From Caldilineaceae bacterium (GTDB lineage: Bacteria; Chloroflexota; Anaerolineae; Caldilineales; Caldilineaceae): DNA of 42,390 bases. Every line of letters begins with the position of its first letter. Position 1 is the first letter of the stretch. Below, one piece after another: positions 35,995-42,390 of this stretch. Where the stretch lies: assembly GCA_026705565.1 (NCBI GenBank), contig JAPPAJ010000176.1, forward strand, positions 1 through 42,390. The letters run 5' to 3'. A model generated the notes under the pieces. It ran no database searches. It saw only the letters and a list, made by a program, of their open reading frames with translations, and was not told the DNA's origin. Position numbers and translations under genes: made by a program.

Positions 35995-36783
35995 ATGACC
36001 ACCGCGCAAATCCCGAACCAGGAGATTCCTCAGGGCGAGGGCGGGCAGATGAGCATCATGGATCATCTGCGCGAGCTGAGGACGCGGCTGATCTGGATCT
36101 TCGCCAGCCTGGCGGTCGGGACGTTGTTGGGAATGGTGGCCTCCGAATGGGTGGTCTCCGCCATCGTCAACAAGTGGAACGTGATGCTCCAGGCGATTTC
36201 GCCCTTTGAGCCCATCGCCGCGTTCTTCCGGGTGAGCGTAACGCTGGGGGTGGCCTTCGCCACGCCCATGATTACGTATCAGATTCTGGCGTTCATCGTG
36301 CCGGGTCTGTATCCGCACGAGAAACGGAGCCTGCTGTACCTGACCCCCGCCATCTTCGCGCTGTTCCTCTGCGGCGGGGCCTTTGCCTACTACGTCATGC
36401 TGCCGGTGGCGGTGGCGTTCCTGCAGCAGTTCTGGAGCGAGTTGATTGAGGCCAACTGGAGCGTGCGGGAGTTTGTGTTCTTCACGGTCCGGATCACGTT
36501 TTGGATCGGAGTCTTCTTTGAGTTGCCGCTGGTGATGGCTTTCCTGGCCCGCATCGGCATTGTCAGCGGACCGAAGCTGCTGGGATGGTGGCGCTACGCC
36601 ATTGTGCTCAGTTCGGTGGTCGCGGCCATCATCACGCCGACGATTGACCCGGTCAATATGGCCATTGCCCTGTTTCCACTGATCCTGCTGTACTTCATCG
36701 GGGTCGGTCTGGCCTATTTGCTGTATCGACCGCGCGAGCCCCGGGACTTTTCCGAGACCGAGGACGAAGGCCAACAGGAGTAG
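35995..36783 (+). CDS. tatC: Twin-arginine translocase subunit TatC
   Basis: A 262-aa polytopic TatC, the receptor for twin-arginine signal peptides. IMDHLRELRTRLI is the N-terminal signature. FIVPGLYPHEKR is the conserved loop, followed by FFELPLVMAFLARIGI and TPTIDPVNMAIALFP (the SxxP/D region). About six membrane helices are predicted. The N-terminus has ~20 extra residues before the core. The gap to tatB is 114 bases and holds the palindrome. Confidence 0.95.
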   Translation: MTTAQIPNQEIPQGEGGQMSIMDHLRELRTRLIWIFASLAVGTLLGMVASEWVVSAIVNKWNVMLQAISPFEPIAAFFRVSVTLGVAFATPMITYQILAFIVPGLYPHEKRSLLYLTPAIFALFLCGGAFAYYVMLPVAVAFLQQFWSELIEANWSVREFVFFTVRITFWIGVFFELPLVMAFLARIGIVSGPKLLGWWRYAIVLSSVVAAIITPTIDPVNMAIALFPLILLYFIGVGLAYLLYRPREPRDFSETEDEGQQE

Positions 36784-36785
36784 AC

Positions 36786-37004
36786 ATGGACAGAGACCAA
36801 CTGATAGCTCGTAAGGAAAGGGTGCAGCGCGAGATTATGTTGCTGCAACGGCAGATTAGTTCCGCCAACATGAACCCGGCGGGGAACTCCGCCAAGCGGC
36901 AGAAGAAGCAAATCCGCAGCCTGGAGGCCAAGCTGGAACGCCTGATGGCGGAGGAGGGCAATCTCCGGATCCAGATCGACAAGGCTCCGGTTGAGGGGGA
37001 CTGA
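36786..37004 (+). CDS. Small coiled-coil protein of unknown function
   Basis: A 72-aa highly charged protein, start ATG 2 bases after the tatC stop. It is predicted to be two helices (QLIARKERVQREIMLLQRQI and RSLEAKLERLMAEEGNLRIQ) separated by a short linker, without a membrane segment or signal. I recognise no family. Its tight linkage to tatC implies translation with the Tat operon. It could be a small accessory or simply a hitch-hiking gene. Confidence 0.6.
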   Translation: MDRDQLIARKERVQREIMLLQRQISSANMNPAGNSAKRQKKQIRSLEAKLERLMAEEGNLRIQIDKAPVEGD

Positions 37005-37015
37005 CCGACATGGTC

Positions 37016-37043
37016 CGGCAGGCCGGCCGCGGCCGGCCTGCCG
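37016..37043. terminator. 28-bp perfect palindrome between convergent operons
   Basis: A perfect palindrome of 28 bases (14-bp arms, CGGCAGGCCGGCCG then its complement), made of GGCC/GCC repeats, between the tat operon end (37004) and the fadD-like gene end (37123). It forms an extremely stable GC hairpin on either strand, likely a bidirectional terminator or mRNA end barrier. It lacks a U-tract. Confidence 0.6.
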
Positions 37044-37122
37044 AGTTCAGAGGTTCACTGGATCGCCAAAACGCCGGACACCGGTTCGGTCCCAGTCACA
37101 GCCGGTTGCGAAAGCCCGGTGC

Positions 37123-38850
37123 CTACGCTGCGGTCTGGCCGGTTTCGGCCTCAACCAGGAGGCGTCGCAGGATTTTGCCCACCAGCGACTTGGGGAGTTC
37201 GTCCTTGAACTCCACTTCGCGCGGCACCTTGTAGCCGGTCAGGGACTTGCGGCAGTAGTCCCGGATCTCATCCTCCGTGGCCTGCTGGCCTTCATGCAGG
37301 ACCACCCAGGCCTTGACCCGTTCGCCGCTGCTCTCGTCCGGGATCCCGGCCACTGCGGCTTCCAGGACGGCCGGGTGGGCATAGAGGACTTCCTCCACTT
37401 CGCGCGGCACGACGTTGAAGCCGCCGACCAGGATCAATTCCTTCTTCCGGTCAACCACGGCCAAGTATCCATCATCGTCCATGGTGACGATGTCGCCGGT
37501 GTGCAGCCAGCCGTCCTGGTCGATGGTTTCGGCCGTGGCCTCGGGCTGTTGCCAGTACTCCTTCATCAACTGCGGACCCCGCACGCAGAGTTCGCCCTCG
37601 GCGCCTGGTTCCGCATCCACATAGTTGCCGTCCTCGTCCTGTTCCACGTTCACGATGCGGATTTCCGTGGACGGGAAGGGCAGTCCGATTTTGCCGTCGC
37701 GCGCCTCGCCCTTGAGCGGATTGGCGGTGACCACCGGCGAGCACTCGGTCAGGCCGTAGCCTTCCACCAGGTTGCCGCCGGTGAGCCGGTTGAAAGCCTC
37801 CTGAACCTCCATGGGCAGGGGCGCGCCGCCGGAAATACAGTACTCCACCGATGACAGGTTGTACTCGCCCACCTTTTCGTGGTTGATGACGGCGTTGTAG
37901 AGCGCGGGCACCCCGGGGAATACGGTGATCCCCTCCTTGGATACCAAGCGCAGGTTCTGTTCGGTGTCCCGCGGATTGGGGGTTATGACGATACGGGCGC
38001 CAATGCGGACGCTGAGCAGAACCGTGATGGCCAGGCCGAAGATGTGGAAGAACGGCAGGGCGCCCATCATGACTTCCTCGCCGTCGCGCGCCCTGGCGAA
38101 CCAGGCCCTGGTCTGCGAGGTGTTGGTGCCCAGGGATCTGTGTGTTAGGACTGCGGCGCGGGGCACGCCGGTGGTGCCGCCCGTGTACTGCAGCACGGCC
38201 ATGGAGTCGGGTTCCCCGGCCGGCGCCATGGAACGGGCGGTCTGCTGCGACATGAGCAGGTGCATGTTGTAGACCCCGCCGCCGTAGGCCACGTCCGCAA
38301 TGTGACCCAGTTCCTTCAGGGGCCGCGCGGTCAGTTTCCTGGCCAAGCCCGACAGCGTCTCGTTGATGTCGGTGATCAGGATGTGCTCGATCTCGGTATT
38401 GGCCTGGATGCTCCTGACGGTCTCCAGGCCTCCCGACATGCAGATGACGGCTTTCGCGTTGCTGTCGCTGAAGATGTGCTCGAGTTCCGGTGCCGTGTAA
38501 ATGGGATTGGCATTGACGACCACCAGGCCTGCCTTCAGGATGCCGTAGAGGGAGATCACATACTGTGGGATGTTCGGCAGCATAATGGCCACGCGCTCGC
38601 CCGGTTGCAGGCCCAGGCTTTTGAGGGCGTGGGCCACGCGGTTGCTGGCCAGGTCCAATTCCCGATATGTGATCTTGGACTGCAGGGTCAGGCCGAGCGG
38701 CAGGTACTTGAGCACCAGGTGCAGAGCCGTGTGGCCGGGGTGACGGCTGACGGTCTCGGTCAGGTCCTGGGTCAACAGGTGATTGACGGTATCGACCGCT
38801 TCCGCGACCCCGTCCTCATAGTGTGTGCGCCAAATGGGTTCAAGAGTCAT
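37123..38850 (-). CDS. Long-chain fatty-acid-CoA ligase (AMP-forming)
   Basis: A 575-aa ANL-superfamily acyl-CoA synthetase (activates a fatty acid with ATP, then transfers it to CoA). Seen: A3 P-loop YTGGTTGVPRAAVLTH, YGLTECSPV, a GDIVTMDDDGYLAVVDRKKELI hinge region, and the catalytic Lys motif PKSLVGKILRR near the C-terminus. The P-loop differs from the usual TGGTTGxPKG: Lys to Arg and Gly to Ala. Length fits FadD-type enzymes; chain-length specificity is not predictable. Single gene; the candidate promoter lies ~220 bases upstream. Confidence 0.92.
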   Translation of the reverse strand: MTLEPIWRTHYEDGVAEAVDTVNHLLTQDLTETVSRHPGHTALHLVLKYLPLGLTLQSKITYRELDLASNRVAHALKSLGLQPGERVAIMLPNIPQYVISLYGILKAGLVVVNANPIYTAPELEHIFSDSNAKAVICMSGGLETVRSIQANTEIEHILITDINETLSGLARKLTARPLKELGHIADVAYGGGVYNMHLLMSQQTARSMAPAGEPDSMAVLQYTGGTTGVPRAAVLTHRSLGTNTSQTRAWFARARDGEEVMMGALPFFHIFGLAITVLLSVRIGARIVITPNPRDTEQNLRLVSKEGITVFPGVPALYNAVINHEKVGEYNLSSVEYCISGGAPLPMEVQEAFNRLTGGNLVEGYGLTECSPVVTANPLKGEARDGKIGLPFPSTEIRIVNVEQDEDGNYVDAEPGAEGELCVRGPQLMKEYWQQPEATAETIDQDGWLHTGDIVTMDDDGYLAVVDRKKELILVGGFNVVPREVEEVLYAHPAVLEAAVAGIPDESSGERVKAWVVLHEGQQATEDEIRDYCRKSLTGYKVPREVEFKDELPKSLVGKILRRLLVEAETGQTAA

Positions 38851-39078
38851 GGTCGGGCCCTCTGATTCGGAGATGGAGTTGCGGAGGTCGCGGGCACGCT
38901 ACACGCTTGTGACGGATCGATCGTAGCACAGGGGTCAAATCGATGTTTTTGGGGCCTGGGCGACCCTCCTCCCCCGAAGTCTATACGCGGCCGAGGCTCG
39001 CCGAACAAGCCGTCCCGAGGGGCAGTTGGGCTGCCACAGGGCAATCGCAATCCGTTTCGAGTTGAAGCCAAGCAAAAA

Positions 39079-39107
39079 AATATACTAAACGATTATGGGT
39101 ACAACAA
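39079..39107 (-). promoter_or_regulatory. Candidate promoter for acyl-CoA ligase gene
   Basis: Minus strand: -35 TTGTTG (39102-39107), 17-base spacer, -10 TATATT (39079-39084). It points toward the ligase gene, giving a ~220-base leader. An overlapping alternative TTGGGT-16-CATAAT exists. Confidence 0.4.
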
Positions 39108-39421
39108 TCGGACACCCAATTCGGTAACGAAACAAGTCGGTTGGCCGACACCTTTCCGTACAGGATGCATTGCACAACGTCATAAAAACAGGTGTCCGGG
39201 GACCGGGGTCCCATGGGGATAACAAGTCGGCACCCTCGAAGCCGGGCCCGGCGAGTGCGGCACCAGGACCGAGGGGGACCGGATGCAGGCCCACCACGAG
39301 GGCTTGGCCGCGATGCCTCCGTGGGCGTGTGCTCCCGGCTCCGAGGACGAGTTCCGGCTTATCGAAGGCCCGCCCTGTGCCCAAGTGTCACGTCCCCAAT
39401 CAGAATGCGACTGCCCTACAG

Positions 39422-39451
39422 GTGACCGGTGGCCGACTGCTGCGTTACACT
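39422..39451 (+). promoter_or_regulatory. Weak candidate promoter of proS
   Basis: GTGACC (39422-39427), 18-base spacer, TACACT (39446-39451), 60 bases before the proS ATG. The same TACACT hexamer occurs at the atp operon promoter. Confidence 0.3.
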
Positions 39452-39510
39452 TTGCCAGTTAAAACCGGGTCCGTTGGGCCAGAGGAACGGCTTACAGGGA
39501 ATCGTTTGTC

Positions 39511-41286
39511 ATGCGGATGTCCAAACTGTTTTTCCACTCGCTGCGCGAGGCGCCGGCCGAGGCGGAACTGGTCAGCCACCAGCTGATGCTCAGGGCTGGC
39601 CTGATTCGCCAGGTGACCTCCGGGATTTTCGAGTACCTGCCACTGGGCATGCGGGTCAAGCACAAGATCGAGCGGCTTCTGCGCGAGGAGATGGACCGCG
39701 TGGACGGCCAGGAAATGGTGATGCCCGTGGCGCTGCCGGCGGAACTGTGGCGCAAGTCCGGACGCTGGTACGCAGTCGGCGACGATCTGATGCGGATGAA
39801 GGACCGGACCGGCCGAGACATGTGCCTGGCTATGACGCACGAGGAGGTTATGGCCGATCTGGTGGCCCGTTCCGTTAACAGCTACCGTCACCTGCCCATC
39901 GTGATGTACCAAATCCAGACCAAGTTCCGAGACGAACCCAGGCCGCGCGGGGGCATGCTACGCGTGCGCGAGTTCACCATGAAGGATGCCTATTCCTTCC
40001 ATGTGGACCAGGCGGACCTGGACGACTACTATCCCCGGATGTACGAGGCCTACTTCCGGGTGTTCCGCCGGGCGGGGCTGGATGTGGTGGCCATCGAGTC
40101 CGACATGGGCATAATGGGCGGCACCATGGCCCACGAGTTCATGGCAATGTCCGACATCGGCGAGGATACGATCGTCCAGTGCCGTGGATGCACCTACCGG
40201 GCGAATCGGCAGGTCGCTTCCTTCCGCAAGGATCCGCCTCCGGCCGCCGAACCCCTGCCCATGGAGGAGGTCCACACGCCGGGCACCGACACTATTGCCG
40301 CCCTGGCGGACATGCTGGACACCGACACCGCACAGACGGCCAAGGCCCTCTTCCTGGTGGCGTTGTTGTCGGAGCAGGATCAGAACCGCGAACAGTTTGT
40401 ATTCTGCGTGGTGCGCGGCGACATGGAGTTGAACGAGACCAAGCTGACCAATGCCATCAACGCCGTGCACCTGAGACCCGCGACCGAGGCCGAGATCAGG
40501 GTCGTGGGGGCCGAGCCTGGGTTCGGCTCGCCGGTGGGCGTGGACCGGGGCCAGGTCATGGTGGTGGTGGACGATCTGGTCTGCGAATCCCCGAACTTGG
40601 TGGCCGGGGCCAACCGGCCGGACTGGCACTACCGCAACGTGAACTGTGGACGCGACTACGGGGCAGACCTGGTCACGGACATCGTCAACGCCGACAATGG
40701 GCATGCCTGTCCGGTTTGCGGCGGCGAACTGTACCTGCAGCGGGGCGTGGAAGTCGGCAACACGTTCAAGCTGGGCACCAAGTACAGCGAATCGCTCGGG
40801 GCCTACTACCAGGATGAAAAGGGCGATTCCCATCCGATTGTGATGGCCTCGTACGGAATTGGCGTGGGCCGGCTGATTGCCTGCATCATTGAGAACTTCA
40901 ACGACGAGGATGGCATTCAATGGCCTTTGTCCGTTGCGCCCTACCAGGTGCACCTGGTGTGCCTGGCCCCGGCGGGCCAGACCGAGGTGTGGGATAAGGC
41001 CGAAGCCCTTTATGGAGAGCTGTCCGAAGCGGGTCTGGAGGTTCTGTACGACGATCGGCAGGAAAGGGCCGGCGTCAAGTTCAACGATGCGGACTTGGTT
41101 GGCATTCCCTTGCAGATTGCCGTGGGCAGACGCGGTTTGGCCCAGGGCAAGGTGGAACTGAAGCTGAGGCGGAGCAGCGAGCGCCACATGCTGGATGCGG
41201 ACAACGTCTGCGGGGAACTGAACCCCCACCTTCAGGCGGAGCAGGCTTGGCTGGACGACCTTTTGGCTCTGCCCGTTCCGGACTGA
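39511..41286 (+). CDS. proS: Prolyl-tRNA synthetase (bacterial type with editing insertion)
   Basis: A 591-aa class II aminoacyl-tRNA synthetase. Class II motif 2 is seen as QTKFRDEPRPRGGMLRVREF. Motif 3 is SYGIGVGRLIACIIE. Between them, residues ~225-400 form the editing (INS/YbaK-like) insertion that clears Ala-tRNA(Pro); its KLTNAINA segment and conserved GSP are seen. The C-terminal anticodon-binding domain includes VGRRGLAQGKVELKLR. Full-length bacterial form. The ATG at 39511 has AGGGA ~11 bases upstream; an in-frame ATG lies at 39517. Stands as its own unit. Confidence 0.96.
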   Translation: MRMSKLFFHSLREAPAEAELVSHQLMLRAGLIRQVTSGIFEYLPLGMRVKHKIERLLREEMDRVDGQEMVMPVALPAELWRKSGRWYAVGDDLMRMKDRTGRDMCLAMTHEEVMADLVARSVNSYRHLPIVMYQIQTKFRDEPRPRGGMLRVREFTMKDAYSFHVDQADLDDYYPRMYEAYFRVFRRAGLDVVAIESDMGIMGGTMAHEFMAMSDIGEDTIVQCRGCTYRANRQVASFRKDPPPAAEPLPMEEVHTPGTDTIAALADMLDTDTAQTAKALFLVALLSEQDQNREQFVFCVVRGDMELNETKLTNAINAVHLRPATEAEIRVVGAEPGFGSPVGVDRGQVMVVVDDLVCESPNLVAGANRPDWHYRNVNCGRDYGADLVTDIVNADNGHACPVCGGELYLQRGVEVGNTFKLGTKYSESLGAYYQDEKGDSHPIVMASYGIGVGRLIACIIENFNDEDGIQWPLSVAPYQVHLVCLAPAGQTEVWDKAEALYGELSEAGLEVLYDDRQERAGVKFNDADLVGIPLQIAVGRRGLAQGKVELKLRRSSERHMLDADNVCGELNPHLQAEQAWLDDLLALPVPD

Positions 41287-41287
41287 C

Positions 41288-41306
41288 CTGACCGGATTTT
41301 GGTCAG
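41288..41306 (+). terminator. Hairpin directly after proS
   Basis: CTGACC (41288-41293), loop GGATTTT, GGTCAG (41301-41306), starting one base after the proS stop. A 6-bp stem without a following U-tract. Confidence 0.35.
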
Positions 41307-41487
41307 AGCCGGGGTAATAGTGAACGCACCGTTACGCCCCGGGTCACCGTTGGTGTGTCGACGTGCCCTGTCGGATTATCCCGAGCCGCGACATCACATT
41401 GGGCTTCATCTGCAGCGGCCGCGCCTTGACCTGGTGTCCCCCACGGTACTGTATTGCGCATACGGAAGAACTTGGATCACCGCTGCC

Positions 41488-41494
41488 AGGAAGG
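41488..41494 (+). promoter_or_regulatory. Strong ribosome-binding site of RCC1 lipoprotein gene
   Basis: AGGAAGG 7 bases before the ATG at 41502. It fixes the start of a gene that runs off the window. Confidence 0.7.
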
Positions 41495-41501
41495 TCCCCG
41501 G

Positions 41502-42390
41502 ATGTCAAGAACCTTCAAGTTGAAATTGACCGGGATTTTGGCACTCGTTTTGAGTACCTCTCTAGCCCTGGGCATATTGGTCTCCTGTGTAGTGGTGACG
41601 CAAGAACCAGCCCAGGACGATGAAACCGAGCATCGCTGGCCCAGTCCGCCGGACGGCTCCTTCGTATCGGTCAGTGTGGGATGGATTCACGCTTGTGGTG
41701 TGCGGCCGGACGGTTCGGTTGTTTGCTGGGGATACGATGGGCACGGCGAGGCCAGTCCGGCGGCCGGCACTTTCGCATCGGTTAGTGCGGGGACACACCA
41801 CACCTGCGGTGTGCGGAGGGATGGCTGGATCTCCTGCTGGGGATACGGTGGACATGGCCAGTCCCGTCCGCCGACTGGCACCTTTGCATCGGTCAGTGCG
41901 GGGGGACCGCACACCTGCGGCATCCGGCCGGATGGTTCGGTCGACTGCTGGGGGTCAAACAGTGATTGGGACGATGAGTTCAGGGGACTGGCCACGCCAC
42001 CGGCCGGTTCTTTCACATCGGTTAGTGCGGACGATGGGCACACCTGCGGTGTACGGACGGATGGCTCCGTGGCCTGCTGGGGGAACGATGAATTTGGCCA
42101 GTCCAGTCCCCCCACCGGCTCCTTCGCTTCGGTGAGTGCAGGGGATGGGCACACCTGCGGTGTGCGTACGGAAGGCACCGTGGCCTGCTGGGGGGACGAT
42201 AGAGAGGGTCAGTCCAATCCGCCCGCCGACACCTTCACAATGGTCAGCACAGGATCTAGATACACCTGCGGTGTGCGTACGGAGGGTTCGATCGTCTGCT
42301 GGGGGTGGGGATACGGTGAACATGGCGTGACCCAACCGCCGGCCGGCTCCTTCGCCTCAGCCACTGTGGGAGGAGCCCACGCCCGAGATG
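41502..42390 (+). CDS. RCC1-repeat lipoprotein (3'-partial)
   Basis: An open frame of 296 codons that continues past the window end. The N-terminus is basic then hydrophobic (KLTGILALVLSTSLALGILVSC), with lipobox LVSC, so an exported lipoprotein is predicted. After an acidic spacer (QEPAQDDETEH) come RCC1-type beta-propeller repeats of ~37 residues, pattern SVSAG.xHTCGVRxDGSVxCWG. Six are complete and a seventh is starting. Each carries two Cys, as usual for bacterial exported RCC1 repeats, probably disulfide or structural. No catalytic domain is visible in the part seen. The last codons (GAHARD) depart from the repeat pattern, where HTCGVR would be expected. Confidence 0.88.
   Translation, partial: MSRTFKLKLTGILALVLSTSLALGILVSCVVVTQEPAQDDETEHRWPSPPDGSFVSVSVGWIHACGVRPDGSVVCWGYDGHGEASPAAGTFASVSAGTHHTCGVRRDGWISCWGYGGHGQSRPPTGTFASVSAGGPHTCGIRPDGSVDCWGSNSDWDDEFRGLATPPAGSFTSVSADDGHTCGVRTDGSVACWGNDEFGQSSPPTGSFASVSAGDGHTCGVRTEGTVACWGDDREGQSNPPADTFTMVSTGSRYTCGVRTEGSIVCWGWGYGEHGVTQPPAGSFASATVGGAHARD
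41655..42376 (+). repeat. Tandem ~111-bp RCC1 repeats
   Basis: Six and a half units of about 111-120 bp encoding the RCC1 blades. The CACACCTGCGGTGTGCG and TGCTGGGG segments recur with little change, indicating repeat expansion within the gene. Confidence 0.8.

Larger units (their letters stand above)
38851..39510. other. Unexplained 660-base gap with AT-rich island
   Basis: No gene supported on either strand. Around 39070-39130 lies an AT-rich island in otherwise GC-rich DNA (A7 followed by TATACTAAAC). Bases 39193-39206 form a 14-bp palindrome GGGACCGGGGTCCC. I found no tRNA, riboswitch or known RNA fold by eye. The region could hold an unrecognised RNA gene or a long 5' leader. Confidence 0.45.

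Noticed and set aside
39160-39300. Possible tRNA or small structured RNA from GC hairpins
   Set aside because: No T-arm GTTCGA-type sequence, no CCA end and no cloverleaf spacing could be found; kept only as an unexplained gap.
41655-42376. Second repeat array considered as CRISPR or satellite
   Set aside because: Units encode RCC1 blades in one open frame; spacing of ~111 bp is coding periodicity.

Overview
The window is a GC-rich, gene-dense bacterial chromosome segment. Three features suggest Chloroflexota: gene content (RNase J, a family-4 uracil-DNA glycosylase, a Uma2-type nuclease, a SepIVA/DivIVA-like protein next to coaD, DUF177 and rpmF), large beta-propeller lipoproteins, and protein sequence character. 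The lineage is an inference; no rRNA or tRNA gene is present to test it.

Layout. 1-5.2 kb (+): 3' end of a uracil-DNA glycosylase gene, RNase J, and an FtsK/SpoIIIE DNA translocase. 5.2-8.3 kb: a GH31 glycosidase followed by a decayed stretch with gene debris and two strong hairpins. 8.3-14.1 kb (-): an amino-acid permease fused to two universal-stress domains, a two-domain sulfurtransferase, and a 13-repeat WD40 lipoprotein. 14.1-14.9 kb: non-coding or decayed. 14.9-18.2 kb (-): a compact mreB - PLP enzyme - aldo/keto reductase operon. 18.3-20.1 kb: a truncated orphan ureD facing a Uma2 nuclease gene. 20.4-27.5 kb (-): a complete F1Fo ATP synthase operon in the order I-B-E-F-H-A-G-D-C. 27.6-29.4 kb: a Hanks-type kinase divergent from an FHA-winged-helix regulator. 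29.4-37.0 kb (+): hemW, coaD, SepIVA-like, DUF177, rpmF, fabD, fabG, nusB, tatA/B, tatC and a small coiled-coil gene. This run ends at a 28-bp perfect palindrome. 37.1-38.9 kb (-): an acyl-CoA ligase. 38.9-39.5 kb: an unexplained gap. 39.5-41.3 kb (+): proS. 41.5 kb to the end (+): an RCC1-repeat lipoprotein that runs off the window.

Most of the segment is housekeeping: energy (ATP synthase), cell shape and division (MreB, FtsK, SepIVA-like), RNA turnover and translation (RNase J, ProS, L32, NusB), lipid and CoA synthesis (CoaD, FabD, FabG, acyl-CoA ligase) and Tat export.

The accessory interest lies in four places. The kinase and FHA-wHTH pair may be a phospho-threonine switch beside the ATP synthase operon. 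Two repeat-built surface lipoproteins (WD40 and RCC1) look exported. The ureD fragment and other debris mark past deletions. A set of strong intergenic inverted repeats has no U-tracts. Several transcription units are preceded by a clear TATAAT-like hexamer with little recognisable -35. No CRISPR array, insertion sequence, prophage, tRNA or rRNA was seen. I did not find a clearly undescribed multi-gene system; the kinase/FHA-wHTH pair is the best candidate.
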